A stretch of 64,000 nucleotides of DNA from Methylobacterium sp. BTF04 (lineage in GTDB: Bacteria > Pseudomonadota > Alphaproteobacteria > Rhizobiales > Beijerinckiaceae). Where the stretch lies: contig NZ_JAAHTB010000002.1 of NCBI RefSeq assembly GCF_010692745.1, forward strand, positions 1-64,000. The letters are read 5' to 3'. The notes below the pieces were generated by a model, which had not been told where the DNA came from, searched no databases, and saw nothing but the letters and a program-made list of their open reading frames with translations. A program made the translations under genes and the position numbers. This document shows, one piece after another, positions 8,669 to 17,234 of this stretch (the stretch's first letter is position 1; each line of letters starts with the position of its first letter).

Positions 8669-8681
8669 TCGACCCGGTTCG

Positions 8682-10250
8682 TCAGCCGCAGACGGGTCGC
8701 GCAAGTTCGGCCGTCTTTCCGCCGATCGGTGCGGACAGGCGGGTGGGCAGGTCGGTGAGGCGCAAGCGCCGACGCAGTGCGCGGGACAGGGCATCCACCG
8801 TCGCGGCCAGGATGGCGGTGGCGGCGATGAGCACCACGGCGACGTCGAGGCGAAGTTCCGAGATCGCCGCGTCGACATAGAAGCCGAGCGTTGCGACCCC
8901 GAGGATGCCGAAGATCGCGCTCTCGCGCAGGATCAGCTCCCAGCGGTAGAGCAGGTAGGCCAGGAATTGGCCATAGAGCCGCGGGACCGTCTCATAGGCA
9001 TAGAGGTCGAGGCCCGTCGGCGCATCGGCGCGGTAGGGCAGGCCGTCGGCATGGCGCCCCATCAGGTAGCCGATGATCCCGGCATTGTGGATGGTCAGCG
9101 CCACGATCGCCGGCAGCATCGAGGGGCCGAGAAGCTGCAGCAGGACATAGGCGAGCATGTATTCCGGCGTCGAGCGCACCACCACGAGCACAAGGCGGCC
9201 GAAGGGCTGGCCCACCGGCCCGGCAAAGCGCCGTGAGGCCAGCGGGAACAGGATCAGCGCTCCGATGGCGGTGGCCACCAGGGCAATCTGCGAGAGCACC
9301 AGGGTCTGGAACGCGCCGGGCAGGATCTGCTGCATGACGATCGGCCGGAACCATTGCCCCAGGCGCAGCCAGGTCTCGGGATCGAGGAGATGGCCGGAGC
9401 GCAACGGGCTCGGGACGATATCGTGCGTGAGGAAGCGGACGAGACTGGCGCCGAGGTTGGGTGCGCCGATGGTCGCCGGCAGGGCGAGCGCGCTGGCGAC
9501 CATGAGGATTGGTAAGGTGGCGGGCCGCACCCAGAGCCGGCGCGAGCCGATCAGCGCATAGAACACCAGAAGCAGCGCCCCGGCCTCGGCATAGCGCCCC
9601 TGGCGAAACGCGGATTCGAGATAGAACCCCATGGTCGGCAGGCCGATGAAGCCGAGCACCAGGGTCGAGCGCATGGCGCATTCGAAGCGGTAGAGTGTGT
9701 AGTGCCGGAAGGCCGCCGCCACATCGGGCAGGCGTGCATAGGCGAAGGCCGAGATCGTGCTGGTGCCTTCGGGCAGAACCCGCAGGGCGGAGAGGTCCGC
9801 CTCCTCGATGATCTCCGAATAGACCTTGGCGCAGATGCCGGCATACGGGAGCGCGATGGCAAGGATTCCGGTGGTGGCCGAAAGCCCGAACACCTGCATC
9901 AGCAGCAAGGCCCAAAACAGTTCGTGGATGGCTCGCAAGCCAGCGCAGATCAGCCGCACTGTCCGGAAACGCGCGAACGGAATGGCGAGGAGGAAGCCCG
10001 CGCCGGCCCCGAGCGTCACCCCCAGCATCGCGAAGGCAACCGTGTAGACGACGCTCCAGATTTCCACCGATGGCAGATCCGGGTGGATCAGGCCGCCGAT
10101 CAGGCGACGGAGGTCGGCCCAAGGGTTGAGGCTGGTGATGGCGAGATCGGCCACGAACAGCGCCGCGACCGCCAGCACGACGAACCAGCGGCTGACGGAC
10201 ATGTAGCCCCAACGCCCGCCCGAGCGGAGGCTGGCGAGCACCGGACTCAT
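8682..10250 (-). CDS. ABC transporter permease, two PhnE-like domains fused (putative selenate importer)
   Basis: 522 residues, about twice the usual PhnE length. Both halves carry a binding-protein-dependent permease domain ending in a matching motif: GFIGLPTMGFYLESAF in the first half and FGILGVATLGFYVDAAI in the second. One polypeptide could thus supply both halves of the membrane channel. It follows the ATPase gene with an ATGA overlap at 10247-10250, and the binding-protein gene precedes both. PhnE-type permeases move phosphonates, but here the neighbours are selenophosphate synthetase and selenoneine genes, so selenate or another selenium oxyanion is the better guess. Confidence 0.88.
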   Translation of the reverse strand: MSPVLASLRSGGRWGYMSVSRWFVVLAVAALFVADLAITSLNPWADLRRLIGGLIHPDLPSVEIWSVVYTVAFAMLGVTLGAGAGFLLAIPFARFRTVRLICAGLRAIHELFWALLLMQVFGLSATTGILAIALPYAGICAKVYSEIIEEADLSALRVLPEGTSTISAFAYARLPDVAAAFRHYTLYRFECAMRSTLVLGFIGLPTMGFYLESAFRQGRYAEAGALLLVFYALIGSRRLWVRPATLPILMVASALALPATIGAPNLGASLVRFLTHDIVPSPLRSGHLLDPETWLRLGQWFRPIVMQQILPGAFQTLVLSQIALVATAIGALILFPLASRRFAGPVGQPFGRLVLVVVRSTPEYMLAYVLLQLLGPSMLPAIVALTIHNAGIIGYLMGRHADGLPYRADAPTGLDLYAYETVPRLYGQFLAYLLYRWELILRESAIFGILGVATLGFYVDAAISELRLDVAVVLIAATAILAATVDALSRALRRRLRLTDLPTRLSAPIGGKTAELARPVCG

Positions 10251-10909
10251 GCGAGCGTCCCGTAGAACGGCGCCAACGCCGCCTCGTCGAGATCGCGAGC
10301 AGGGGCGTCGAGAACGATGCGGCCGGCATCCAGCACGACGATCCGGTCGGTATGGGCCAGCGCCAGGCTGATGTCGTGAAGCGCCAGCACCAGGGTCTCG
10401 TGGCGCTCGGCCAGACGCTCCAGCACGGCGCCACCCTGTGCCCGGTCGAGGGCCGAAACCGGCTCGTCGCCGATCAGGATCGGGCGCCCGTTATAGAGCG
10501 CGCGCGCCACCGAGACGCGCTGCTGCTGGCCGCCGGACAATGCGCCGGCCTTGGAGCGCCATTCATCCGCGAGCCCGACGCGGGCCAGAACCTCCCGCAC
10601 CTCGGTGACGTCCGCACGGGCCGGAAACGCCAGGGTGCGCAGGTTGTGCAGCGTCGAGCGCCGGTCGAGGCGGCCCATATAGACGTTGTGGAACACCGAG
10701 AGGGTGCGCACGAGCGCAGCCGCCTGCGGGATCAGCGCAACCCGATCGCCCGCCTGCGCGTGGATCAGCCCCAGCAACGTCGATTTGCCGGCACCGGAGC
10801 GCCCCATCAGGGCGACCCGCTCGCCGGGCCGGATCGTCAGGTCGATCCCGAACAGCACCGGCTTGCCGTCATAGGCGGCATTGGCGCCGGCAAGGACGAT
10901 CGCCGACAT
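10247..10909 (-). CDS. ABC transporter ATP-binding protein, PhnC-like (putative selenate importer)
   Basis: 220 residues from ATG 10909; GTG 10927 would add six. Walker A GRSGAGKSTLL, signature LSGGQQQRVSVARAL, Walker B ILIGDEPVSALD and the switch His (LALHDIS) are all present, so it should be an active ATPase. It energises the fused permease encoded immediately downstream with a 4-base overlap, and its partner binding protein is encoded immediately upstream. Selenium specificity is inferred from context. Confidence 0.92.
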   Translation of the reverse strand: MSAIVLAGANAAYDGKPVLFGIDLTIRPGERVALMGRSGAGKSTLLGLIHAQAGDRVALIPQAAALVRTLSVFHNVYMGRLDRRSTLHNLRTLAFPARADVTEVREVLARVGLADEWRSKAGALSGGQQQRVSVARALYNGRPILIGDEPVSALDRAQGGAVLERLAERHETLVLALHDISLALAHTDRIVVLDAGRIVLDAPARDLDEAALAPFYGTLA

Positions 10910-10938
10910 GGGGGATGTAGCGGACACGACGCCTCGGA

Positions 10939-11823
10939 TCAGTCGAGGAGGCCCGTGGATTTACCGACCTGTTCGACCGGCGCGTAGGCGGCATTCGTCA
11001 CGGGGATGAACTTCGAGCGGGCGAAGGGTTCGAGAATGGCGGGATCGGTGATCCCGATCAGCGCGGCCCGCAGCTTTTCGGTGAAGCCCGGCCCATAGGT
11101 CGCGTCCACGTCACCGCGCACGGTCCACTGGTAGTCGGGAAAGCTCGGGCTCTCCCAGATCACGGCGACGTCCTTCAGGTCGACCTTGCCGGCCTTGGTG
11201 TCGAGATCCCACACAGAATAGTCGACGGCGCCGACCTCGAACGCACCCGATTGGACCAGCTGGATCGTGCGGCTGTGGTCGCCGGAGAACCCGACCCGAG
11301 AAAACACCTCGTCGGGGGTCTTTCCGGGGAAGGCCTCGCGGATGAAGTATTCCGGCATCAGGCGTCCCGAGGTCGAGGCGCGCGAGCCGAAGCTGAAGGT
11401 CTTGCCCTGGATCGCCTTGGGAAAGTCGACCGATTTCGTCAGCCCGGTCTTGGTGTTGGCGATGAGGTAGGTCTTGAACGCGGCATCCTCCGCCCCTTGC
11501 GCGATGGCCTGGGAGCCCGGTGACGCCTTGCGGGCCTGCACGCCGGTGAAGCCGCCGAACCACGCGAGCTGGACCTGACCGTTGGTGAACGCGGTGACGG
11601 CAGCCGGATAATTCTTCACCGGGATGTACTTCACCGGCACGCCGAGCTTGCCTTCGAGATAGGTCGCGACCTTACCGAAGCGCTCCACCAGGCGGCTCTC
11701 GTCCTGATCCGGAATGCCGGTGAAGACGAAGATCGGCGCGTCGGCGGCACGCGCCGAGACCGTGCCCGCCGTCATGCAACCCAACGCCATCAGAAACGAC
11801 CAAGTCCGCATCCGTCCCGACAT
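10939..11823 (-). CDS. periplasmic substrate-binding protein, putative selenate ABC transporter class
   Basis: 294 residues with a signal peptide ending near ARAADA (about residue 28). The mature N-terminus (FTGIPDQDESRLVERFG, then YFPVKNYPAAV-like sequence and VQLAWFGGFTGVQAR) resembles the PhnD-like family that I recall being named putative selenate ABC transporter substrate-binding protein because of its association with selD. It would capture the ligand in the periplasm for the two genes downstream. The promoter must lie in the 165 bp shared with divergent selD/senC. That selenate is the ligand is family-level inference, not shown. Confidence 0.85.
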   Translation of the reverse strand: MSGRMRTWSFLMALGCMTAGTVSARAADAPIFVFTGIPDQDESRLVERFGKVATYLEGKLGVPVKYIPVKNYPAAVTAFTNGQVQLAWFGGFTGVQARKASPGSQAIAQGAEDAAFKTYLIANTKTGLTKSVDFPKAIQGKTFSFGSRASTSGRLMPEYFIREAFPGKTPDEVFSRVGFSGDHSRTIQLVQSGAFEVGAVDYSVWDLDTKAGKVDLKDVAVIWESPSFPDYQWTVRGDVDATYGPGFTEKLRAALIGITDPAILEPFARSKFIPVTNAAYAPVEQVGKSTGLLD

Positions 11824-11988
11824 CCCGATCCCGCCTGTTCACCCCACGTCCCGCGAGACGTAGCGCATCTGCGGCGGTGCAACCATTCCGCTGCGATGCG
11901 GCTCTTACGTCCGAGCGTCATACTCCGGTACCGGACACGGGCCCTGGTCTGGTAGGAGCAACCCAACCCGTTCAGGTCGGAGGTCGCG
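11824..11988. promoter_or_regulatory. divergent intergenic region, importer versus senC
   Basis: This 165-bp region lies between the divergent importer operon and senC/selD and must hold both promoters. GGAGG at 11979-11983, five bases before ATG 11989, is a clear ribosome binding site for senC. I saw no riboswitch-like structure or repeat that I can defend. Confidence 0.4.
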
Positions 11989-13056
11989 ATGACTCAAGAA
12001 ACTACACCCGAAGCCGCCCCAGTCCGCCTCACCAGCCTCGCCCATGGGGGTGGATGTGGCTGCAAACTCGACCCCGAAGTACTGCGCACCCTGCTCGCCG
12101 ACCAGCCGGTGTCGGGTCCATTCGAGCGCCTGCTCGTCGGGAACGAGACCGCCGACGATGCGGCGGTCTGGGCGCTCGACGACGGCACCTGCCTCATCGC
12201 CACCACCGACTTCTTCACGCCGATGGTCGACGATCCGCACGATTTCGGCCGTATCGCCGCGACGAACGCCATCTCCGACGTCTACGCCATGGGAGGCAAG
12301 CCGATCCTCGCCCTGGCGATCCTGGGCATGCCGGTGGGCAAGATCGCTCCCGAAATCGTGGCGAAGATCCTGAGGGGCGGTGCCAGCACCTGCGCCGAGG
12401 CCGGGATCCCCATCGCCGGTGGCCACTCGATCGACACGCCGGAGCCGATCTACGGTCTGGCGGTGATCGGATTGTGCGACCGGGCGCGCGTGCGCCGCAA
12501 CGCCGACGCGAAGGCCGGCGACGTCGTCATCCTCACCAAGCCGCTCGGTGTCGGCATCTACTCCGCGGCGATCAAGCGCGATGCGCTGCCGGAGGGCGGC
12601 TATGCCGAGTTCGTCGCCACGACGACCCGCCTCAACAAGGTCGGTGCGGATATCGCCTCCGATCCAGAGGTGCATGCCATGACCGACGTGACCGGCTTCG
12701 GTCTCCTCGGCCATGGGCTGGAACTCGCGCGCGGCGCCGGCCTCACCCTGGTCATCGACATGGCGGCGGTGCCGCTCCTGACCCAGGCCGAGGCCCTGGT
12801 GCGCGAGGGCTTCGTCACCGGCGCGTCGCATCGCAACTGGGCGAGTTTTGGGACGCAGGTCGCGCTGCCGACCGACTTCGCCGAGTGGCGCCGCCACCTC
12901 CTCACAGATCCGCAGACTTCCGGGGGCCTCCTGGTGACCTGTGCGCCTGCGCGGGCCGAGGCGATCCTCGCCCAGGTCCGGGCCGCCGGGTTTGCCGATG
13001 CCGCCATCGTCGGACGCTTCGAAGCGGGCGCTCCCGGCATTCGCGTCGAGGGCTGA
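11989..13056 (+). CDS. senC: selenophosphate synthetase (SelD/SenC)
   Basis: 355 residues. It converts selenide and ATP to selenophosphate, AMP and phosphate. The catalytic loop GGGCGCKL keeps Cys23, Cys25 and Lys26, equivalent to Cys17, Cys19 and Lys20 of E. coli SelD; there is no selenocysteine here. ATP/Mg-binding motifs DDAAV (56-60), TTDFF (72-76) and [11 protein letters not shown] (93-103) are intact. In selenoneine clusters the SelD homologue is called SenC and feeds SenB; senA and senB lie right next to it. It could also serve selenoproteins or selenouridine, but selA, selB or ybbB genes are not in the window. Confidence 0.93.
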   Translation: MTQETTPEAAPVRLTSLAHGGGCGCKLDPEVLRTLLADQPVSGPFERLLVGNETADDAAVWALDDGTCLIATTDFFTPMVDDPHDFGRIAATNAISDVYAMGGKPILALAILGMPVGKIAPEIVAKILRGGASTCAEAGIPIAGGHSIDTPEPIYGLAVIGLCDRARVRRNADAKAGDVVILTKPLGVGIYSAAIKRDALPEGGYAEFVATTTRLNKVGADIASDPEVHAMTDVTGFGLLGHGLELARGAGLTLVIDMAAVPLLTQAEALVREGFVTGASHRNWASFGTQVALPTDFAEWRRHLLTDPQTSGGLLVTCAPARAEAILAQVRAAGFADAAIVGRFEAGAPGIRVEG

Positions 13057-13065
13057 AGCGAGCCG

Positions 13066-13088
13066 GCCGGGTGCGATCCGCACCCGGC
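13066..13088. terminator. hairpin between convergent senC and senA
   Basis: A perfect 9-bp stem (GCCGGGTGC / GCACCCGGC) with a 5-base loop lies between the senC stop (13056) and the senA stop (13108), which converge. There is no T-run on either side, so it may be a structural barrier or a non-canonical terminator. Confidence 0.5.
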
Positions 13089-13107
13089 GCGACGACCAAT
13101 CGATTCG

Positions 13108-14412
13108 TCAGAGTGGACAGGTCCGGAAGCCCGCGAAAACATCGCGGCGATCCGGCCCGAAGAAGTTCCGGTAGGCGTTGTCGATCATCCGCGCGCGGGT
13201 CGCCCAGGCGCCCCCGCGCAGGACCTTGCGCGTGCCGAAGGCGGGCACGGAATACTCCGCGTAGGCGTCCGGGGAGAACCCCGGGAACGGGAGGAAGGTG
13301 CTGGCCGTCCATTCCCAGACGTTGCCGACCATCTGTCGGCATCCCCAGGCGCTGTCGCCGTCAGGATGCGCGGCGACGTCGACGCAGCCGAGGCGCCCAC
13401 CGTCGAGATTGGCATGTGCCGGCGTCGGTGCCGCGTCGCCCCAGGGATAAACGCGCTTCGCGGGACCAAGACCGCCGGCCGAGTCCGGCGTGCCAGCGGC
13501 GGCGGCCTCCCATTCGGTTTCGGTTGGAAGCCGCCGACCGGCCCAGCGGCACCAGGCATTGGCCTCGTGCCAATTGACGTGGATGACCGGGCGATGCGGC
13601 GCCAGCGCCTCGATTCCATCGAACCGTCGTACCGCCCAGCCGCGATCGCCGTCCCGCTGCCAGTAGACCGGGTGCTCGGCGCCGTTGAGCGTGCGCCAGG
13701 CCCAGCCTTCCGCGTCCCAGAATGCCGGGTCCCGATATCCGCCATCGGCGACGAAGGCCGCAAACTCGGAATTCGTCACCGGTGCGCGAGCTATGCGGAA
13801 GGGCGCGACTGCGACGGGATGCGCCCATTTCTCGTTGTCGAACACGAAGCCGCTCTCAGGCTCGGACCCGATCCGGAACGTGCCGCCTCCGACCGTCACA
13901 TCCCCGGTCCAAGGACCGGACTCGATGGGCGCCAGGGACGCCGTGGCGGCGAGAACGGGTTCCGGAAAGCCGACGGTCTGGCGCGAATAGGTGAACGCCT
14001 CCCCGTGCATGTCTTCATGATAGGTGATGAGGTGGTAGAGATCGCTCTCCGGCGCCGCCGGCTCGCGTCCTTCCAGGCGCCGGGCGAGGGCATCGTGGAC
14101 CCGGGCCATGTAGCCGAGCGTGTCGTCGAGCGACGGCAGCGGCAATGTCCAGCGCGTCCCATGCGGAACTCTGGCGGAATCGTAGAGTGCGTCGGCCGTC
14201 TCCATCAGCGGCGCGTCATCATCGAGGCGCCGCAGGATGAAATGCTCGTGAAACCACGCGAGATGGCCGATTTCCCACAGCAACGGGTTCACGATGTCGA
14301 GCTGTGGTCCCATGAGCTGCCGTGTGTCGAGACCGGCGACCAATTCCAGCGTACGGGACCGACTATCCTGCAGCATGGCCAGAAGATCGGCCGTGGAAAT
14401 GTTTGTGTTCAT
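13108..14412 (-). CDS. senA: selenoneine synthase-like SenA (EgtB-family non-heme iron enzyme)
   Basis: 434 residues with an N-terminal DinB-like domain and a C-terminal formylglycine-generating-enzyme-like domain (about 170-434, with LPTETEWEAAAA, MVGNVWEWT and VLRGGAW). The iron-binding His triad of EgtB is visible as His50 (EIGH), His132 and His136 in YHEDMHGE. EgtB joins hercynine to gamma-glutamylcysteine; SenA joins hercynine to a selenosugar and cleaves it to selenoneine. The call of SenA over EgtB rests on the neighbours senB and senC; the substrate pocket was not compared. Hercynine would come from an EgtD encoded elsewhere. The start is 26 bp from the divergent senB start. Confidence 0.85.
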   Translation of the reverse strand: MNTNISTADLLAMLQDSRSRTLELVAGLDTRQLMGPQLDIVNPLLWEIGHLAWFHEHFILRRLDDDAPLMETADALYDSARVPHGTRWTLPLPSLDDTLGYMARVHDALARRLEGREPAAPESDLYHLITYHEDMHGEAFTYSRQTVGFPEPVLAATASLAPIESGPWTGDVTVGGGTFRIGSEPESGFVFDNEKWAHPVAVAPFRIARAPVTNSEFAAFVADGGYRDPAFWDAEGWAWRTLNGAEHPVYWQRDGDRGWAVRRFDGIEALAPHRPVIHVNWHEANAWCRWAGRRLPTETEWEAAAAGTPDSAGGLGPAKRVYPWGDAAPTPAHANLDGGRLGCVDVAAHPDGDSAWGCRQMVGNVWEWTASTFLPFPGFSPDAYAEYSVPAFGTRKVLRGGAWATRARMIDNAYRNFFGPDRRDVFAGFRTCPL

Positions 14413-14438
14413 GCACCGTCCCGGAGTGTCGTCTCGAG

Positions 14439-15425
14439 ATGAAGATCAGCCTCGTCACGCCGGCCGGCAAGGCCTCCCGCGCCGGCAACCGGACCACGGC
14501 GATGCGCTGGGCGCGGATGCTGCGCGATAGCGGGCATCGAGTCGATGTGGCGGTGGCCTATGCCGATGAGGATGCCGATCTGCTGATCGCGCTGCACGCG
14601 TGGCGCAGCGCCGACTCCATCGCGCGGTTCCGCGCTCGGTATCCTGACCGGCCGGTGATCGTCGCGCTCACCGGCACCGACATCTACCACTATCTGAAGG
14701 CCGATCCCGAGCCGACACTGCGTTCCCTCGATCTCGCCGATGCGCTGGTGGGCCTCCACGACCTTGTTCCCGCCGCCATCCCCGCCCGGTATCGCGACAA
14801 ACTCCACGTCGTCTTCCAATCGGCGGTGCCGCGGTTGCACCGTTTGCCGGCGCTGGATGCGTGTTTCGAAGTCCTCGTCGTCGGGCATCTGCGCGAGGAA
14901 AAGGATCCGTTCCGTGCCGCCGCGGCCGCACGCCGCCTGCCGGCCACATCCCGCATCCGGATCACGCATCTGGGCGGCGCGCACGACGATACATGGGCGG
15001 CGCAGGCCCGCTCCGAGATGGAGGCGAACCCGCGCTACAAGTGGCTCGGTGATGTGCCGGGCGCGATGGTACGGCGGTTGTTGAACCGGGCCCGGCTGAT
15101 GGTTCTCAGCTCACGGCAGGAGGGCGGTGCGAACGTCATCTCCGAAGCCGTCGTGGCGGGACTTCCGGTCATCAGCTCCGACATCCCCGGTTCGGTCGGG
15201 CTGCTGGGTCCGGCGTATCCGGGCTATTTCCCGGTAGAAGACGATGCGGCCCTGGCCGCGCTGCTGCTGCGCGCCGAGCAGGAGGCGGATTTTCTCGACA
15301 GCTTGCAGCGGGCTTGCGCCGCGCGCGCGCCGCTGTTCGAGCCATCGACGGAACGCGAGACCCTGCTGCAGGTGATCGAGGCGGCCACTGCGCGCAGGTC
15401 CACCCCGGCGTTAAGCCGGCGGTAA
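14439..15425 (+). CDS. senB: selenosugar synthase SenB (TIGR04348-type glycosyltransferase)
   Basis: 328 residues, GT-B fold glycosyltransferase, group 1-like. The N-terminus MKISLVTPAGKASRAGNRTT and the C-terminal EX7E motif EGGANVISE (228-236) followed by VVAGLPVISSDIPGSVGLLG fit the TIGR04348 family, whose characterised members (SenB) use selenophosphate and a UDP-sugar such as UDP-GlcNAc to form a selenosugar, making the first C-Se bond. ATG 14439 is preferred over an upstream in-frame start at 14322, which lies inside senA. Next to senA and senC it completes the selenoneine set. Confidence 0.88.
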   Translation: MKISLVTPAGKASRAGNRTTAMRWARMLRDSGHRVDVAVAYADEDADLLIALHAWRSADSIARFRARYPDRPVIVALTGTDIYHYLKADPEPTLRSLDLADALVGLHDLVPAAIPARYRDKLHVVFQSAVPRLHRLPALDACFEVLVVGHLREEKDPFRAAAAARRLPATSRIRITHLGGAHDDTWAAQARSEMEANPRYKWLGDVPGAMVRRLLNRARLMVLSSRQEGGANVISEAVVAGLPVISSDIPGSVGLLGPAYPGYFPVEDDAALAALLLRAEQEADFLDSLQRACAARAPLFEPSTERETLLQVIEAATARRSTPALSRR

Positions 15426-15471
15426 CCATGCCTATGCGTTCCTCGGCCGGAAGAATCTGGAACTCGGTCGG

Positions 15472-16320
15472 ATGGTGGTTCGTGTAAGGCGCACTGGAGG
15501 AGCGAACCCTCGCGTCGCCGTGCGCGACGCTGCGCCAGCCGCGCGTGGCACGCTCGAACCCGGGCTGCTGCGCCTCGCCCGCTGGCGGCTCCTGGCCATG
15601 CATCACACGGCCGGCGTCGGGCATCTCGGAGGTAACCTTTCCGCCTTCGATGTCATGATGCTTCTGCATCACGAGCTGCTGCGGCCCGAGGATCGTTTCG
15701 TCCTTTCCAAGGGCCACGCCGCCGGCGCCTACTACGTCACTCTCTGGAGCCGCGGGCTCATCGGCGACGCCGAACTCGACACTTTTCACGCCGAGGGCAC
15801 GCGTCTCGCCGGGCACCCACCCGCACGCGGCGTTCCCGGCATCCTGTTCGGAACCGGCAGCCTCGGGCACGGTCTTTCGCTGGCGGCGGGCCTCGCCCTG
15901 TCGGCACGCCTGCAGGGACGGGCGCGGCGAGTGTTCTGCCTGACCTCGGATGGCGAGTGGCAAGAAGGCTCCACTCTCGAGGCCCTGATCTTCGCGGCCC
16001 ACAACAGGCTCGGCGATCTGACCATTCTCATCGATCACAACCGCCTCCAGGGCTTCGGGAGCACCGCCGAGGTGGCCTCGATGGAGCCGCTTGCCACCAC
16101 CCTCGGCGGCTTCGATGTCGAAATTCGCGAGGCGAACGGCCACGACCTGCCCGAGATGCGCCGGGCGCTGGTGCCCGGGACCGGCCGGCCCGTGGTCGTC
16201 GTGCTGCACACGGTGAAAGGACACGGCGTCGCCGAGATCGCCGGACGAATGGACAGCCACTACCTACCGCTCACTGACGATCAGTTTCGGGACGCGGTCG
16301 TCGGGAGGCCACCACCATGA
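15472..16320 (+). CDS. transketolase, N-terminal (TPP-binding) subunit
   Basis: 282 residues, matching only the first half of a full transketolase. Features include GHLGG (His51), SKGHAAGA (79-86), SLGHGL (130-135) and the TPP/Mg motif SDGEWQEGS (159-167) followed by DHN. The canonical GDG is SDG here. It should pair with the next gene to make an active heterodimeric enzyme that moves two-carbon ketol units. Its place at the head of a polysaccharide operon argues against central metabolism and for making an unusual sugar. It overlaps the next gene as ATGA. Starts at 15475 or 15481 (GTG) are possible. Confidence 0.92.
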   Translation: MVVRVRRTGGANPRVAVRDAAPAARGTLEPGLLRLARWRLLAMHHTAGVGHLGGNLSAFDVMMLLHHELLRPEDRFVLSKGHAAGAYYVTLWSRGLIGDAELDTFHAEGTRLAGHPPARGVPGILFGTGSLGHGLSLAAGLALSARLQGRARRVFCLTSDGEWQEGSTLEALIFAAHNRLGDLTILIDHNRLQGFGSTAEVASMEPLATTLGGFDVEIREANGHDLPEMRRALVPGTGRPVVVVLHTVKGHGVAEIAGRMDSHYLPLTDDQFRDAVVGRPPP

Positions 16321-17234
16321 GGCGCCAGCTCTGCGACGCCCTGGTCGCGCGTGCCCAGCGCCCCGACCTCGTGTTCCTGACCGGTGACCTCGGCTTCGGA
16401 GCGCTCGAGCCGCTGCGCGACGTGCTGGGCGCGCGTTTCATCAATGCCGGCATCGCCGAACAGAACATGGTGACGGTGGCCGCCGCCATGGCGAGCGACG
16501 GCCTGGAGCCCTGGACCTACACCATCGCGCCGTTCTGCTACGCCCGCGCCTTCGAGCAGATCCGCAACGACGTCTGCCTCCACGGCCTGCCGGTGCGGAT
16601 GCTCGCCAATGGCGGTGGCTACGGCTACGGAGTCATGGGCGCGACGCATCATGCGCTGGAGGATTACGGGATCCTCTCGACGCTGCCGAACCTGCATATC
16701 TTCGTGCCCGCCTTCGACGAGGACGTGGCCGCCACCGTGGCGGCCGCCGGCGCCATTGCGGGGCCGGCCTACATTCGCCTCGGCCGGGGCGAGATGCCGG
16801 CAGGAGAAGTGGCTCCGGCCTATGCCCCATGGCGGCGCCTTCGCGGGGGGACCGGCCCTGTCATCGTCGCCGTCGGCCCGATGGCGGGTGTCGCCTGGGC
16901 TGCCCTCGCCGCGGAGGACGTGCTGCAGGATGCCGATCTCTGGGCGGTGAGCGAATTGCCGTTGAGTCTGTGCCCCCCACCCGATGCCTTCATCGAGGCG
17001 GTGCGCGCCAGTCGCCGGCTCTGCGTGATCGAAGAGCACGTGGCCCAGGGCGGACTCGGCCACAGCCTTGCGGCCTGGTGCCTGGAACGCGGGCTGCCCG
17101 TCGAGGGGTTCCGCACGCTCAATGCGGCCGGATATCCGTCAGGCACCTATGGCTCGCAAGGGTTCCATCGCCGCGAGAGCGGTCTCGACGCGCCCGCGAT
17201 CCGCAGCGCCGCATTGGCATTGGCCGCCGCATGA
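16317..17234 (+). CDS. transketolase, C-terminal subunit
   Basis: 305 residues covering the pyrimidine-binding and C-terminal domains of transketolase/DXPS-type enzymes. The catalytic Glu is Glu48 in NAGIAEQN; the YTIAPFCYARAFEQIRND segment is typical of the split form. With the preceding subunit it rebuilds one transketolase. It overlaps the upstream gene by 4 bases and the downstream epimerase/glycosyltransferase fusion by 4 bases (ATGA). Substrates are unknown; split transketolases are often found in secondary-metabolite and surface-sugar clusters. Confidence 0.92.
   Translation: MRRQLCDALVARAQRPDLVFLTGDLGFGALEPLRDVLGARFINAGIAEQNMVTVAAAMASDGLEPWTYTIAPFCYARAFEQIRNDVCLHGLPVRMLANGGGYGYGVMGATHHALEDYGILSTLPNLHIFVPAFDEDVAATVAAAGAIAGPAYIRLGRGEMPAGEVAPAYAPWRRLRGGTGPVIVAVGPMAGVAWAALAAEDVLQDADLWAVSELPLSLCPPPDAFIEAVRASRRLCVIEEHVAQGGLGHSLAAWCLERGLPVEGFRTLNAAGYPSGTYGSQGFHRRESGLDAPAIRSAALALAAA

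Noticed and set aside
7430-8878. Long N-terminal extension of the 76-residue membrane protein on the minus strand
   Set aside because: The upstream part is antisense to the YeiH gene and is rich in Asp, Arg, Gln and His with no fold; only the last 76 codons look like protein.
8682-11823. Phosphonate uptake system (phnCDE)
   Set aside because: The transporter class is PhnCDE-like, but no phosphonate-degradation gene is present and all neighbours are selenium genes, so selenate-type uptake is the better call.
11824-11988. A selenium-responsive riboswitch in the senC leader
   Set aside because: I could not draw a convincing conserved fold, and I know of no established selenium riboswitch to match it with.
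13108-14412. Ergothioneine synthase EgtB
   Set aside because: The fold and iron ligands are the same, but egtD is not adjacent and senB and senC flank the gene, so SenA is preferred. A true EgtB cannot be ruled out without phylogeny.
15472-17234. Housekeeping transketolase, broken into two by a frameshift
   Set aside because: The halves overlap by ATGA, each has its own start and matches known split subunits, and the total length fits a natural heterodimer.
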